A stretch of 64,000 nucleotides of DNA from Pedobacter sp. KBS0701 (GCF_005938645.2 NZ_CP042171.1:2232001-2296000); one strand, 5' to 3'. Positions 8,885 through 17,963 are shown, counted from the stretch's first letter. Program-made: numbers and translations. Notes: generated by a model not told the origin, from the letters alone.

Positions 8885-8966
8885 AAACCTCGCAGGTTTA
8901 ATTCGGGTGATAAGTTTTTTTTCGGTCTCATTGAAGGCTATCGCCATTTTAAAACCTGCGAGGTTT
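8885..8966. repeat. Palindromic repeat element with AAACCTCGCAGGTTT ends
   Basis: AAACCTCGCAGGTTT at 8885-8899 and its exact reverse complement at 8952-8966 flank about 52 bases of unrelated sequence. Each end is itself a near-palindrome (AAACCT-cgc-AGGTTT). It fills the gap between etfA and the BFN gene. Confidence 0.7.
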
Positions 8967-8977
8967 AAAGGTTTATT

Positions 8978-9946
8978 TTATGCTTTATGTGCTTTTAATG
9001 CTTCAATTAATTTTGGTACCACTTCAAAAGCATCACCAACAATACCATAATCGGCCACTTTGAAAAAAGGAGCTTCCGGATCTTTGTTGATTACAACAAT
9101 CACTTTTGATGAACTAACACCCGCCAAATGCTGGATGGCGCCTGAGATACCAATAGCTATATAAAGATTAGGGCTGATAGCAATACCAGTTTGACCAACG
9201 TGTTCTGAATGTGGTCTCCAGTCTGCATCCGATACCGGTTTAGAACAAGCTGTAGCTGCTCCCAATAAATTGGCAAGCTCTTCGATCATTCCCCAGTTTT
9301 CTGGTCCTTTTAATCCTCTGCCTGCTGATACTACCAGTTCTGCATCCGGTAACGAAACTTTATCAGTAGCCCTTACAATATCTTTAATAACTGTGCCTAA
9401 GTCTGATTGTTTAATATCAGCAGCAAAGTTTTCTATAACTGCATCGGTTGCATTTTCTTTAACACCAAATGCATTTGGATTTAATGCAATTACTTTATTA
9501 GCCGATGTTAATTCGGTAATGGCGAATGCTTTACCTGAGAAAGCCGTTTTTTTAACCGAAAATTTACCATCAGTACCAGGTAACTCAACTGCACCATCCG
9601 CTAATCCCGCTTTAAGTTTTACTGCAATGCGCGGTGCTAAACCTTTACCAGAGAAAGAGTTAGATAAAACAACGATATCAGCACCTTCTTTTTCGGCAGC
9701 AGTAGCAATAACACTTGCATAAGCCTGATTTACAAAGGTTTTTAATTGATCGGCAGTTACATTTAATACTTTTGATGCACCATATTTACCTAATTCCTTT
9801 AATTCGCTGTCGGCTACATCGCCAATAGAAATTGCGGTTAAATTAGTTGATTGTTGATCGGCAATGGCTTTGGCATAAGATACGGCTTCAAAAACAGATT
9901 TCTTAAATTTTCCCTCAGCTTGTTCTACATATACTAATACTGACAT
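8978..9946 (-). CDS. etfA: Electron transfer flavoprotein alpha subunit
   Basis: EtfA binds FAD and passes electrons from acyl-CoA dehydrogenases to the quinone pool through ETF dehydrogenase. The 322-residue protein has the C-terminal FAD domain signature: SAGRGLKGPENW, then WRPHSEHVGQTGIAISPNLYIAIGISGAIQHLAG and VVINKDPEAPFFKVADYGIVGD. It is 81 bases after etfB on the same strand, the standard pair. A hairpin between the two genes may lower etfA expression relative to etfB. The start ATG follows an A/T-rich leader. Confidence 0.97.
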   Translation of the reverse strand: MSVLVYVEQAEGKFKKSVFEAVSYAKAIADQQSTNLTAISIGDVADSELKELGKYGASKVLNVTADQLKTFVNQAYASVIATAAEKEGADIVVLSNSFSGKGLAPRIAVKLKAGLADGAVELPGTDGKFSVKKTAFSGKAFAITELTSANKVIALNPNAFGVKENATDAVIENFAADIKQSDLGTVIKDIVRATDKVSLPDAELVVSAGRGLKGPENWGMIEELANLLGAATACSKPVSDADWRPHSEHVGQTGIAISPNLYIAIGISGAIQHLAGVSSSKVIVVINKDPEAPFFKVADYGIVGDAFEVVPKLIEALKAHKA

Positions 9947-10002
9947 ATAATTTATTTCCTTAAAAGGATTTTAGTAAAATTTAATTTTTTATTTATTTTA
10001 AA

Positions 10003-10018
10003 AGTCCCCGTCAGGGGA
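10003..10018 (-). terminator. Hairpin between etfB and etfA
   Basis: On the minus strand TCCCC and GGGGA pair around TGAC and are followed by CTTTTAAAATAAA. It is a weak terminator or attenuator in the etfB-etfA gap. Confidence 0.5.
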
Positions 10019-10027
10019 TTTAGTAGG

Positions 10028-10765
10028 TTAGATTACTTTAGCTTCGCTGTGTAACAAGCTGATCAACTGTTCTGTTTGATCGGCAGGAATTAATTTTACC
10101 GTTCCACGGGGAGCAGGAGTTTCGTATTTAGTTACTTTACTTACCTCTTCAATAGCAATTGCATCAACAACGGTTAAAGGTTTTGTTCTGGCGCTCATGA
10201 TACCACGCATATTCGGAATTTTAGGTTCTGCCACACCTTCAGCGCAACTTGCGATGAACTTACCAGAAACGGTTAAAACTTCTTTACCACCTTCAATTTC
10301 TCGTTCAATAGTGGCTGTATCTCCTTCGAAAGTTAATTTTTTGATGATGGATACAGATGGAATATCTAAAAATTCGCCAACCATAGCTGCAACCTGATTA
10401 CCATTGTAATCAATAGATTCGCGACCGGTTAAAATAACATCAAAATCTTTGTCTTTAGCGTATTCTGCAATTTGTTTAGCCACGAAATAAGCATCTCTCG
10501 GGGCTGCATTTACCCTAACTGCATCATCGGCTCCAATGGCCAGTGCTTTTCTGATGGTCGGATCGTTAGCTGCTTCGCCAACATTGATCACAGTTACGGT
10601 TCCTTTTCCACCTTCGCTTAACTCAATTGCACGTGATAAAGCGATTTCATCATAAGGATTAACAATATATTGCACTCCTGACGTATTGAATTCGGTATTA
10701 TCATTAGTAAAAGTTATTTTTGTCGTCGTGTCTGGCACGTTACTGATACAAACTAATATTTTCAT
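10028..10765 (-). CDS. etfB: Electron transfer flavoprotein beta subunit
   Basis: The 245-residue partner of EtfA, which binds AMP and forms the ETF heterodimer. It has the family start KILVCISNVPDTTTKI, the segment NPYDEIALSRAIEL and the signature block around VLTGRESIDYNGNQVAAMVGEFLDIPSV. It is the first gene of the etfBA unit and is transcribed divergently from the TPR gene at 10897. Two perfect 10-bp palindromes in the shared upstream region could bind a regulator. Confidence 0.97.
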   Translation of the reverse strand: MKILVCISNVPDTTTKITFTNDNTEFNTSGVQYIVNPYDEIALSRAIELSEGGKGTVTVINVGEAANDPTIRKALAIGADDAVRVNAAPRDAYFVAKQIAEYAKDKDFDVILTGRESIDYNGNQVAAMVGEFLDIPSVSIIKKLTFEGDTATIEREIEGGKEVLTVSGKFIASCAEGVAEPKIPNMRGIMSARTKPLTVVDAIAIEEVSKVTKYETPAPRGTVKLIPADQTEQLISLLHSEAKVI

Positions 10766-10795
10766 ATGTTAATAGTGGTTTTTATTGCTATGAAC

Positions 10796-10846
10796 GTTCC
10801 GGAACTAAAATTGTTTAGCTGCTGATCGGTTCATATATGATATCAT
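10796..10846. promoter_or_regulatory. Two 10-bp palindromes in the etfB/TPR divergent gap
   Basis: GTTCCGGAAC (10796-10805) and ATGATATCAT (10837-10846) are both perfect palindromes in the 131-base gap between etfB and the TPR gene. They are plausible dimeric-regulator sites for the ETF operon; only the symmetry is seen. Confidence 0.3.
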
Positions 10847-10896
10847 TATTATATAAGGTCTTTCTGCAAATTTAATTAAAAAAGCAAGGAAATAAA

Positions 10897-11232
10897 ATGT
10901 CATCCACCCGTTTAAGCAAGTTATTAGAATTTTTAGAGAGTGATGCTAACGACCCATTTATACTATATGCCTTAGCCACAGAGTATAACAATCTAAATGA
11001 TAAGGAAAAAGCTTATTCTTTTTACCTTCAATTAACCGATAAACATCCTGATTATGTAGGAACTTATTACCATTTAGGCAAATTATTGGAAAAAGACGGG
11101 GAAAAAGAGAAAGCAATCGAAACCTACGAGAAGGGGATGCAAGTGGCCCGAAATAAAAGAGATATGCATGCCTTTTCAGAATTACAGGGCGCTTATAATA
11201 CTGCCGCCGGATTAGATTATGAAGATGATTAA
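10897..11232 (+). CDS. Small tetratricopeptide-repeat protein
   Basis: A 111-residue cytoplasmic protein with two to three TPR units. The clearest spans about residues 49-82, with Y-x-G-T-Y-Y-H-L-G-K-L and the A-I-E-T-Y-E-K-G motif. There is no signal peptide or membrane segment. Such short TPR proteins act as protein-interaction adaptors; no partner is evident. It is divergent from etfB and lies 50 bases upstream of the chromate transporter gene on the same strand. Confidence 0.75.
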   Translation: MSSTRLSKLLEFLESDANDPFILYALATEYNNLNDKEKAYSFYLQLTDKHPDYVGTYYHLGKLLEKDGEKEKAIETYEKGMQVARNKRDMHAFSELQGAYNTAAGLDYEDD

Positions 11233-11282
11233 GCCATTTATCAGTTGTCAATTTTCAGTTAACAGTTATTAGCTTTGAATTA

Positions 11283-12500
11283 ATGCAAACCAAACCCATC
11301 GCTGCCAAAAAGCAGTGGCTGTTTATCCGGAATGTAATTTTTTTTACTTTCACTTCTTTTGGCGGGGCGCAGGCACACCTTGCTTTGTTGCTTAAATATT
11401 TTGTTCAGAGCGCCAAATTTATCTCAGAGGAAGAACTTTTAGAGCTGAATGCACTGGCACAGGTTTTACCCGGACCAGCATCGACACAAACCCTTGTTGG
11501 GATAGCCTGGAAGGTTGGAAAACTTAAACTGGCAATTATCACTTTCCTGATCTGGATATTGCCTACTGCAACCATAATGACCTTTGCAGCAATTAGTTAT
11601 GCTTTACTTGATCAAAAACAAAAGTTTAACGATATTTTAGAATATATCCAGCCCATTGCTTTAGGGATTGTAGCTTATGGCGCATGGAAACTAGGCAGAA
11701 AGGTTTTATCCTCTCAGGTTTCTATATTCCTGGCCATTGCTTCGGTTATTGTTACATTAGTTTTAAGAAATGCTTATGTATTTCCACTTTCTATATTGAT
11801 CGGCGGAATGATTTCTTCAGCCATTGAAACGCCGAAGGAAGAAACGGAATTGAGGGTGAAACTTTTTTCGAACATCAACCCTAAAAAAATGATCTACTTT
11901 TTAGGTGCTTTGCTGTTATTCGCCTTGGTAGGTGCCATTATCAATAGAACATCGCCCTTTAGTTTACCCATCCGTTTACTCGAAAACTTTTACCGTAACG
12001 GAATATTGGTTTTTGGAGGCGGACAGGTGCTTGTGCCTTTAATGTTTACTGAGTTTGTAGAGATGAAACACTATTTGCCTTCATCCGGATTCTTATCGGG
12101 TTTTGCATTACAGCAAGCCTTACCTGGTCCAACATTTTCTTTTACCAGTTACTTAGGTGCATTAAGTATGAAGAACTTTGGATACGGATTATGGGGGCAG
12201 ATTTTAGGCGGATTAATTGGCGTAATCGGCATTAACTTACCAGGACTCATCCTTGTTTTATTTATTGTACCGTTTTGGGACGATCTGAAAAAGATTTCCA
12301 GAATCCGTCATAGCCTTTCCGGAATTAATGCCGTTAGCGTTGGATTTATTATTGCGGCTTTTGTGCTACTATTAATACCAATGGGCTTTAACTGGGTGTT
12401 TTTAGGGATTATGATCGCTACATTTTTATTGTTAAATTTTACTAAAGTTAGTCCACCTGTTATTGTATTAGCAGGTATATTAATTGGATATTTATTTTAG
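11283..12500 (+). CDS. chrA: Chromate transporter family protein (two-domain CHR)
   Basis: A 405-residue inner-membrane protein made of two homologous CHR halves. The first has FGGAQAHLALL and LPGPASTQTLVGIAWKVG; the second has FGGGQVLVPLM and ALQQALPGPTFSFTSYLGA. The long, two-domain form includes ChrA proteins that export chromate driven by the proton gradient; many relatives in soil bacteria have unknown anion substrates. No chrB-like regulator is adjacent. The family is certain; chromate as the true substrate is only likely. Confidence 0.85.
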   Translation: MQTKPIAAKKQWLFIRNVIFFTFTSFGGAQAHLALLLKYFVQSAKFISEEELLELNALAQVLPGPASTQTLVGIAWKVGKLKLAIITFLIWILPTATIMTFAAISYALLDQKQKFNDILEYIQPIALGIVAYGAWKLGRKVLSSQVSIFLAIASVIVTLVLRNAYVFPLSILIGGMISSAIETPKEETELRVKLFSNINPKKMIYFLGALLLFALVGAIINRTSPFSLPIRLLENFYRNGILVFGGGQVLVPLMFTEFVEMKHYLPSSGFLSGFALQQALPGPTFSFTSYLGALSMKNFGYGLWGQILGGLIGVIGINLPGLILVLFIVPFWDDLKKISRIRHSLSGINAVSVGFIIAAFVLLLIPMGFNWVFLGIMIATFLLLNFTKVSPPVIVLAGILIGYLF

Positions 12501-12571
12501 TAATAACAGATGAAGGTTTTGAATCTTAACTATAATTTGAAAAGCAATTACAGTACTATATAAGTTAATGT

Positions 12572-12633
12572 AGTCCCGCTATCACTGCTGCTCCGATGAA
12601 GAATCGGGAGCATTCGTTTTATCGGGTTTAGAT
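12572..12633. repeat. Hairpin-bearing repeat after chrA (AGTCCCGCT family)
   Basis: The gap 12501-12972 holds no convincing gene. Its left part begins AGTCCCGCT and contains the hairpin GCTCCGAT / ATCGGGAGC (12590-12611), then TTTATCGGGTTT. The same words (CAGTCCCGCTTTT, ATCGGGTTTATTT) occur at about 40829-40895, so this looks like one dispersed repeat family. It may also serve as the chrA terminator. Confidence 0.5.
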
Positions 12634-12795
12634 TGATTGGCTTTCTGCTACCAGGCCAGTTTTTTTGTGCCAGTACCCATAGTTTTGCTTTTTATTAAAG
12701 TCGAAATACTTTTTTGCTATGACTACGTAGTTTATTGCAGAAAAAAGAACATGAATGACAGGGGAATTTAAATGAATTAATACATTGCGTGGGGT

Positions 12796-12871
12796 CGTCA
12801 TTCCCAACTTGATTGGGAATCTTAATGCCATAAGCCTAGAGATTAAGATTCCCGCCTGCGCGGGAATGACG
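12796..12871. repeat. Double REP-like palindrome (CGTCATTCCC...GGGAATGACG)
   Basis: The outer arms CGTCATTCCC and GGGAATGACG are exact reverse complements, and inside them GGGAATCTTAAT and ATTAAGATTCCC also pair. Each end holds its own small palindrome (TTCCCAACTTGATTGGGAA and TTCCCGCCTGCGCGGGAA). This two-headed layout resembles bacterial interspersed mosaic elements. It lies between chrA and the end of dnaB. Confidence 0.8.
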
Positions 12872-12972
12872 ATCAATCTATTGAAGTCCATCTCCCAAGA
12901 GGAATAATTATCTTACAAAAATCATATGTATGACATGACGATTTTGGAGCATTTTAGGTCGTGTGGGATTTT

Positions 12973-14535
12973 CTAAAAAGGTGGATCATCATCATTATAA
13001 TCATCCATTTTTGAAGGACGGATAATGACATTGCTTTGTTTTTCGAAATCCTGAGATGGATACATTCCAGCAGACGGATCTGCAGCAAATGAATTTGGCG
13101 GAGCATTAAAATCATCGTCCAAATCCACGAACTTCACAAATTTACCAACGAATTTAAGTGGTACAATTCCGGTTTCACCGTTACGGTGTTTTGCAATAAT
13201 AACCTCACCAATACCCGCCTGCGATCTTCCTTGCTCATCCTCGGTAATACCATAATATTCAGGACGATATAAGAACAATACCATATCCGCATCCTGCTCA
13301 ATTGAACCCGACTCACGTAAATCGGATAACATTGGTCTTTTTCCCTGTAAACCTGGTCTACTCTCTACCGCACGACTTAACTGCGATAGGGCCAGTACCG
13401 GAACATCAAGCTCTTTTGCAACTGATTTTAGCGCTCTCGATATACTACCAATTTCCTGCTCACGGTTACCACCGCCTTTTCCTTCGCCTTTACCATGCAT
13501 CAACTGCAAGTAATCGACAATTACCAGTTGGATATCGTATTGCGATTTTAACCTTCGGCATTTTGCCCTGAATTCAAAAATATTTAGTGCAGGTGTATCA
13601 TCAATTAACAGGGGAGCTTCGGTTAAACGGCCAATTTTACTGTGTAACTGCTGCCATTCCCATTCCTGTAAATTTCCTTTTCTGATTTTTTCCTGCTCAA
13701 TTTCTGCTTCTCCGGAAATTAAACGATTCACCAGCTGAACCGACGACATCTCCAGTGAGAATACTACGGTTGGTTTTGCAAAATCGACGGTGGCGTTTCT
13801 TGCACAGGTTAGTACGAAGGCTGTTTTTCCCATCGCCGGACGTGCAGCGATAATTACTAAATCTTGCTTTTGCCAGCCTCCGGTTATTCTATCTAATCCT
13901 GTAAAACCTGTTGGTACACCGGTTAAACCATCTGTTTTCGTACGGAGTTCCTCTAGTGTGGCTAAAGATTGTTTGATAATATCGTCCATTTTTTGCGTAT
14001 CCCTACGCAGGTTATTCTGGGCGATTTCAAAAAGCCCTTTTTCTGCCTGGTCTAAGAGATCAAAAATATCAGTGGTATCTTCGTAGGCATTTGTAATAAT
14101 TTCAGTCGAAATTCTGATCAACTCACGCTGAATGTATTTCTGAGAAATAATACGGGCATGAAACTCAATATTCGCTGCAGAAGCAACGCGATTGGTCAAA
14201 CTCGTAATGTAATAAGCACCGCCAACTATTTCCAGAGAACCTAAAGTCCTTAGTTCAGCAGTTACTGTTAAAATATCAACTGGTCGCGATTTTTGAAATA
14301 AAATATGAATCGCTTCAAAAATTTTCTGATGGGCAATGTTATAGAAAACCTCTGGCTTTAAAACATCAATTACAGCAGAAAGTGCATCTTTTTCGAGCAT
14401 TAATGCCCCAAGAACTGCTTCCTCAAGATCTAATGCCTGAGGGGGAATTTTCCCCTGTGAACTTATGGTATTACTTAACCTGCTTTTTCTTGCAGTCATA
14501 CTGTTCTTTCCGCCTTGTTCATTATCGATACTCAT
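12973..14535 (-). CDS. dnaB: Replicative DNA helicase DnaB
   Basis: Hexameric 5'-3' helicase that unwinds DNA at the replication fork. At 520 residues it has the N-terminal DnaB domain (about 35-135, PPQALDLEEAVLGALMLEKDA) and the RecA-like C-terminal domain with Walker A (ARPAMGKTAF), Walker B (IVDYLQLMHG) and the later ALSQLSRAVESR motif. There is no intein. The C-terminal tail (after about 470) is acidic and disordered. A TACTTTTG box ends four bases before the ATG, so either the mRNA is leaderless or the true start is Met13 (14499). Confidence 0.97.
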   Translation of the reverse strand: MSIDNEQGGKNSMTARKSRLSNTISSQGKIPPQALDLEEAVLGALMLEKDALSAVIDVLKPEVFYNIAHQKIFEAIHILFQKSRPVDILTVTAELRTLGSLEIVGGAYYITSLTNRVASAANIEFHARIISQKYIQRELIRISTEIITNAYEDTTDIFDLLDQAEKGLFEIAQNNLRRDTQKMDDIIKQSLATLEELRTKTDGLTGVPTGFTGLDRITGGWQKQDLVIIAARPAMGKTAFVLTCARNATVDFAKPTVVFSLEMSSVQLVNRLISGEAEIEQEKIRKGNLQEWEWQQLHSKIGRLTEAPLLIDDTPALNIFEFRAKCRRLKSQYDIQLVIVDYLQLMHGKGEGKGGGNREQEIGSISRALKSVAKELDVPVLALSQLSRAVESRPGLQGKRPMLSDLRESGSIEQDADMVLFLYRPEYYGITEDEQGRSQAGIGEVIIAKHRNGETGIVPLKFVGKFVKFVDLDDDFNAPPNSFAADPSAGMYPSQDFEKQSNVIIRPSKMDDYNDDDPPF

Positions 14536-14539
14536 TCCA

Positions 14540-14547
14540 CAAAAGTA
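14540..14547 (-). promoter_or_regulatory. -7 box TACTTTTG directly before dnaB
   Basis: TACTTTTG on the minus strand matches TAnnTTTG exactly and ends four bases before the dnaB ATG. Transcription would begin at or next to the start codon. Confidence 0.5.
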
Positions 14548-14710
14548 ATTAAATTTTGATGGGGTTGCTTGAATTAGTTACTAGCTGTTTGTTAACAAAT
14601 TGAAGCATAATCAGATTAAATTTTATTGCATTTGCGACGCTGTAAAAATTTTTAAACAATTAAATGTTAATAAGGAGTACATTGTTTAGGGCTAAAACAT
14701 TTTATTTGAA

Positions 14711-14718
14711 TACTTTTG
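14711..14718 (+). promoter_or_regulatory. -7 box TACTTTTG before rlmB
   Basis: TACTTTTG fits the phylum consensus and lies 17 bases before the rlmB ATG, giving a short leader. A TTG at 14682-14684 is farther upstream than the usual -33 spacing. Confidence 0.5.
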
Positions 14719-14735
14719 CCTAACAATTTCGAAAC

Positions 14736-15503
14736 ATGGATAATTTTAGAAGACCGCAACGCGCAAAAGAGAATAACGAGTTTGTATTTGGCATCAGGGC
14801 CGTAATAGAAGCCGTTAAAGCAGGAAGAGATATTGAAACCATTTATCAGCAACGCGGTTTGGGCGGGGAACTTTTTCTAGAGTTAAAAGCCCTTCTAAAA
14901 GATACCTTAATTCCATTAAACTCGGTTCCGGTGGAGAAGCTGAACCGCATGTCGCAGAAAAACCATCAAGGTGTAATTGCAGTAATTTCTCCAATTACCT
15001 ATCAAAACATTGAAGACATTGTTCCTGCTGTTTTCGAAAAGGGCGAAGTTCCATTAATTTTGGTTTTAGATAGTGTAACTGATGTCCGCAATATGGGGGC
15101 AATAGCGCGTACGGCTGCTTGCGTGGGTGTTCACGCCATAGTTGTTCCATTAAAAAATGCGGCGCAAATTAATGCTGATGCTATTAAAACGTCTGCAGGT
15201 GCATTATTTAGCATTCCGATTTGTCGCCATGCCAACCTACACAAAACCTGCTTGTTTCTGCAAGAAAGTGGCCTGCAGATAGTGGCTTGTACTGAAAAGA
15301 CCAGTGATTTTATTTATGCACCAGATTATACCATGCCTACTGCCATAGTAATGGGTTCAGAAGATGAAGGAATTTCTAATGATCTGTTAAGAGTAGCCGA
15401 TCATTTAGCTAAAATACCAATGGCTGGTAAAATCGAATCATTAAATGTTTCGGTAGCTGCAGGAGTAATTTTATACGAAGCGGTTAGGCAGAGAACGGTT
15501 TAA
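14736..15503 (+). CDS. rlmB: 23S rRNA (guanosine-2'-O-)-methyltransferase RlmB
   Basis: SpoU/TrmH-family enzyme that methylates the ribose of G2251 in the peptidyl-transferase P loop, using S-adenosylmethionine. The 255-residue protein has the N-terminal substrate-binding domain (FVFGIRAVIEAVKAGRDIETI) and all three SPOUT motifs: DVRNMGAIARTA, IVMGSEDEGIS and IPMAGKIESLNVSVAAGVILYE. The knot-forming C-terminus is complete. It is divergent from dnaB and stands alone. The family is certain, and RlmB is the closest subfamily by length and N-terminal domain. Confidence 0.9.
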   Translation: MDNFRRPQRAKENNEFVFGIRAVIEAVKAGRDIETIYQQRGLGGELFLELKALLKDTLIPLNSVPVEKLNRMSQKNHQGVIAVISPITYQNIEDIVPAVFEKGEVPLILVLDSVTDVRNMGAIARTAACVGVHAIVVPLKNAAQINADAIKTSAGALFSIPICRHANLHKTCLFLQESGLQIVACTEKTSDFIYAPDYTMPTAIVMGSEDEGISNDLLRVADHLAKIPMAGKIESLNVSVAAGVILYEAVRQRTV

Positions 15504-15647
15504 TGTTAGATGTAATAGGGAAGAGGGTTGATGGAATTAATATAGATTAGTGCGTTCCATGGGCGCATCATACTGAGGATTAATTTATTTCATAAAAATC
15601 AATATAAATGACAGTATTAATCCACGCCTAAAAATCCCTCGAGTTAC

Positions 15648-15755
15648 CGTCATTTTGATCGGAGTGCAACGTAGTCGAGAACCACAGAGTGCTCAGCGAA
15701 GCTAAATCTAACTAAATAGATCTCTCCATTTCGCTGCGCTACAGTCGAGATGACG
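15648..15755. repeat. REP-like inverted repeat, CGTCAT...ATGACG family
   Basis: The element starts CGTCATTTTGATCGGAGTGCAAC and ends GCGCTACAGTCGAGATGACG, with complementary ends and the same GAGATCTCTCC-type centre as the copy at 5453-5546. The surrounding gap (15504-15887) contains no other gene-like signal; its right end has a short repeated ATGGATGATG/CATCATCCAT pair just before manC. Confidence 0.75.
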
Positions 15756-15887
15756 ACCTTTCTATTGGTATCGTGCAATGGTACTTGTTTCAGGATTTTT
15801 CTACAATAAGTAGTAAGATGGTAAATGTAAGATGGATGATGGGCAACTATGCTACATCATCCATTTTACATCTCAACTCATCCATCT

Positions 15888-16979
15888 TTATATAAACTTG
15901 TTTCCAAATCTGGATTTAACCTCCGCTACAAACTCTTTAACTCTTTGCTCCTCATTTCTTGGGCAAATCATGAGCATATTATTGTTTTCAACCACAATGT
16001 AATCATGCAGCCCTTGTAAGATAACCAGTTTATCTTTTGGAACATTCACCATGCAATTCGATGAATCGAACATCAATACCTGCTCCGAAGGAATAACGGC
16101 GTTACCAACATAATCTTTTTCAGCCATTTCGTAAATAGAAGCCCAGGTACCTAAGTCAGACCAGCCAAAGTCAGACGGAAGCACATAAACATTCTCTGCC
16201 TTTTCCATAATGCCAAAATCGATTGAAATATTGGTGCATTGCAGATAGGCATTATTGATAAACGCCTTTTCTCCTCCATTATTCAATTCAGACTTACCAA
16301 TATTAAATATTTCGTACATGTCTGGCAGATATTTTTCGAAAGCACTTAAAATCGCTTTAGCCGACCAGATAAAGATCCCGGCATTCCAAAGGAAATCGCC
16401 ACTTTGCAAAAATGATTTTGCCAATTCCAAATTTGGCTTTTCAGTAAAAGTTTTAACTTTATGCAGATCTGTGTCAGTATTAAGCACATAATCAGTATGC
16501 TGGATATAGCCATACCCCGTGTCGGGACGGTTTGGTTTAATACCTAAAGTAATTAAACAGTCATTTTTAGATGCTGCATCTAATGATTGCTCAATAGACT
16601 GTATGAAGCCATCAATATCGGCAATGGTATGATCGGAAGGTGCTACCACAATGGTGGCGTTTGGATTTAGCTCCGCAATTTTTAAACTGCCATAAGCAAT
16701 GCACGGTGCCGTATTTCTCATTAAAGGTTCCGCCAAAATCTGGTTATCCGATAACTGAGGTAATTGTTCTTTAATTAGGTCCGAATATATTTCGTTAGTA
16801 ACGATAAAAATATTTTCGGGAGGACAGATATTTAAAAATCTTTCGTACGTGCTTTGAATAAGGGTCTTGCCTACGCCGAAAAAATCGATAAATTGTTTTG
16901 GATACTCTGTCCTGCTTACTGGCCAAAAGCGACTTCCGACGCCACCGGCCATAATTAATGCATAATAATTTTTATTCAT
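15888..16979 (-). CDS. manC: Mannose-1-phosphate guanylyltransferase
   Basis: Makes GDP-mannose from GTP and mannose-1-phosphate, for surface glycans. The 363-residue protein has the nucleotidyltransferase signature LIMAGGVGSRFWPVSRTEYPKQF at the N-terminus, then VAPSDHTI, GYGYIQ, FTEKPN and WNAGIFIWS. It is the short form, without the C-terminal isomerase (cupin) domain of type II AlgA/ManC proteins, as is usual in Bacteroidota. The gene starts 15 bases after kdsD on the same strand, so the two envelope-sugar genes probably form an operon. Confidence 0.93.
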   Translation of the reverse strand: MNKNYYALIMAGGVGSRFWPVSRTEYPKQFIDFFGVGKTLIQSTYERFLNICPPENIFIVTNEIYSDLIKEQLPQLSDNQILAEPLMRNTAPCIAYGSLKIAELNPNATIVVAPSDHTIADIDGFIQSIEQSLDAASKNDCLITLGIKPNRPDTGYGYIQHTDYVLNTDTDLHKVKTFTEKPNLELAKSFLQSGDFLWNAGIFIWSAKAILSAFEKYLPDMYEIFNIGKSELNNGGEKAFINNAYLQCTNISIDFGIMEKAENVYVLPSDFGWSDLGTWASIYEMAEKDYVGNAVIPSEQVLMFDSSNCMVNVPKDKLVILQGLHDYIVVENNNMLMICPRNEEQRVKEFVAEVKSRFGNKFI

Positions 16980-16994
16980 TTTTAATTTTAAAAA

Positions 16995-17963
16995 TTACAC
17001 AATGCCTTCGTTAAGGAGATCGTGTAAATGGATGATGCCAAAGTAAGTATTTTGTTCAAGAACTAACAATTGTGTTATATTGTTTTGTTTAATAATGTCT
17101 AAGGCGTCAACTGCCAAGGTATCAAATTGTATGCTTTTAGGGCTTTTACCCATAATATCTTCGGCCTTTAAACCAGCTATAGAATTATTGTTCTCTAACA
17201 TTCTTCTGATATCGCCGTCGGTAATTACACCCAATACATGGTTAGCTGAATCAACAACAGCAACAGCACCCAAACGGTTTTTACTAATTTCAATCAATAC
17301 ATCTTTTACAGAGGCAGTGGGGCTTATAGAAGGTTTTTCGTTTGATAAGGCTAAATCCCGTGCTTTTAGGTAAAGTTTTTTACCCAACGATCCGCCCGGA
17401 TGGTATTTTGCAAAATCCGCTTCGTTAAATTCCCTGCATTCTAACAAACAGATGGCCAAAGCATCGCCCATTGCCAATTGAGCGGTAGTGCTGGTGGTAG
17501 GTGCTAAATTGTGTGGACAGGCTTCTTTTTCGAAAGAAGTATTTAAAATCAGATCTGCTTGCTCCGCTAAAAAAGAATTCAACTCACCAACCATCCCGAT
17601 TAAGAGATTGCCAGCTGTTTTTAACAATGGGGTAAGTACTTTAATTTCCGGCGTATTTCCACTTTTAGAAAGGCAGATGACAATATCATCTATTTGAATC
17701 ATGCCCAGATCACCATGAATAGCATCTGCAGCATGCATAAAAATAGCAGGTGTACCGGTTGAATTAAAAGTGGCCACCATTTTTTGCGCAATTATTGCAC
17801 TTTTTCCGATACCCGTAACAATTACCCGTCCTTTACCCTGTAAAATGCTTGATACGGCTTTTTCAAAATCGTTGTTAATATTCTTAGCAACATTTAATAT
17901 TGCGGCTGCTTCAAGTTCTAAAGTGCTTATAGCTGACTGGATTATTGATTTTTTACTTTTCAA
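16995..17963 (-). CDS. kdsD: Arabinose-5-phosphate isomerase (KpsF/GutQ family)
   Basis: Converts ribulose-5-phosphate to arabinose-5-phosphate, the first step to KDO for lipopolysaccharide. The 322-residue protein has an N-terminal SIS domain (VTGIGKSAIIAQKMVATFNSTG, CLSKSGNTPE, HNLAPTTSTTAQLAMGDALA) and two CBS domains in the last 120 residues. The start appears to be TTG: no in-frame ATG lies nearby, an in-frame stop is a short distance upstream, and the N-terminus from this codon has the family's normal length. It is divergent from recQ, with manC downstream and kdsA about 2.4 kb away. Confidence 0.92.
   Translation of the reverse strand: MKSKKSIIQSAISTLELEAAAILNVAKNINNDFEKAVSSILQGKGRVIVTGIGKSAIIAQKMVATFNSTGTPAIFMHAADAIHGDLGMIQIDDIVICLSKSGNTPEIKVLTPLLKTAGNLLIGMVGELNSFLAEQADLILNTSFEKEACPHNLAPTTSTTAQLAMGDALAICLLECREFNEADFAKYHPGGSLGKKLYLKARDLALSNEKPSISPTASVKDVLIEISKNRLGAVAVVDSANHVLGVITDGDIRRMLENNNSIAGLKAEDIMGKSPKSIQFDTLAVDALDIIKQNNITQLLVLEQNTYFGIIHLHDLLNEGIV

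Noticed and set aside
12628..12891. Open reading frame of 87 codons on the minus strand
   Set aside because: It runs through the REP-like palindrome at 12796-12871 and has no family pattern, so its composition comes from the repeat.
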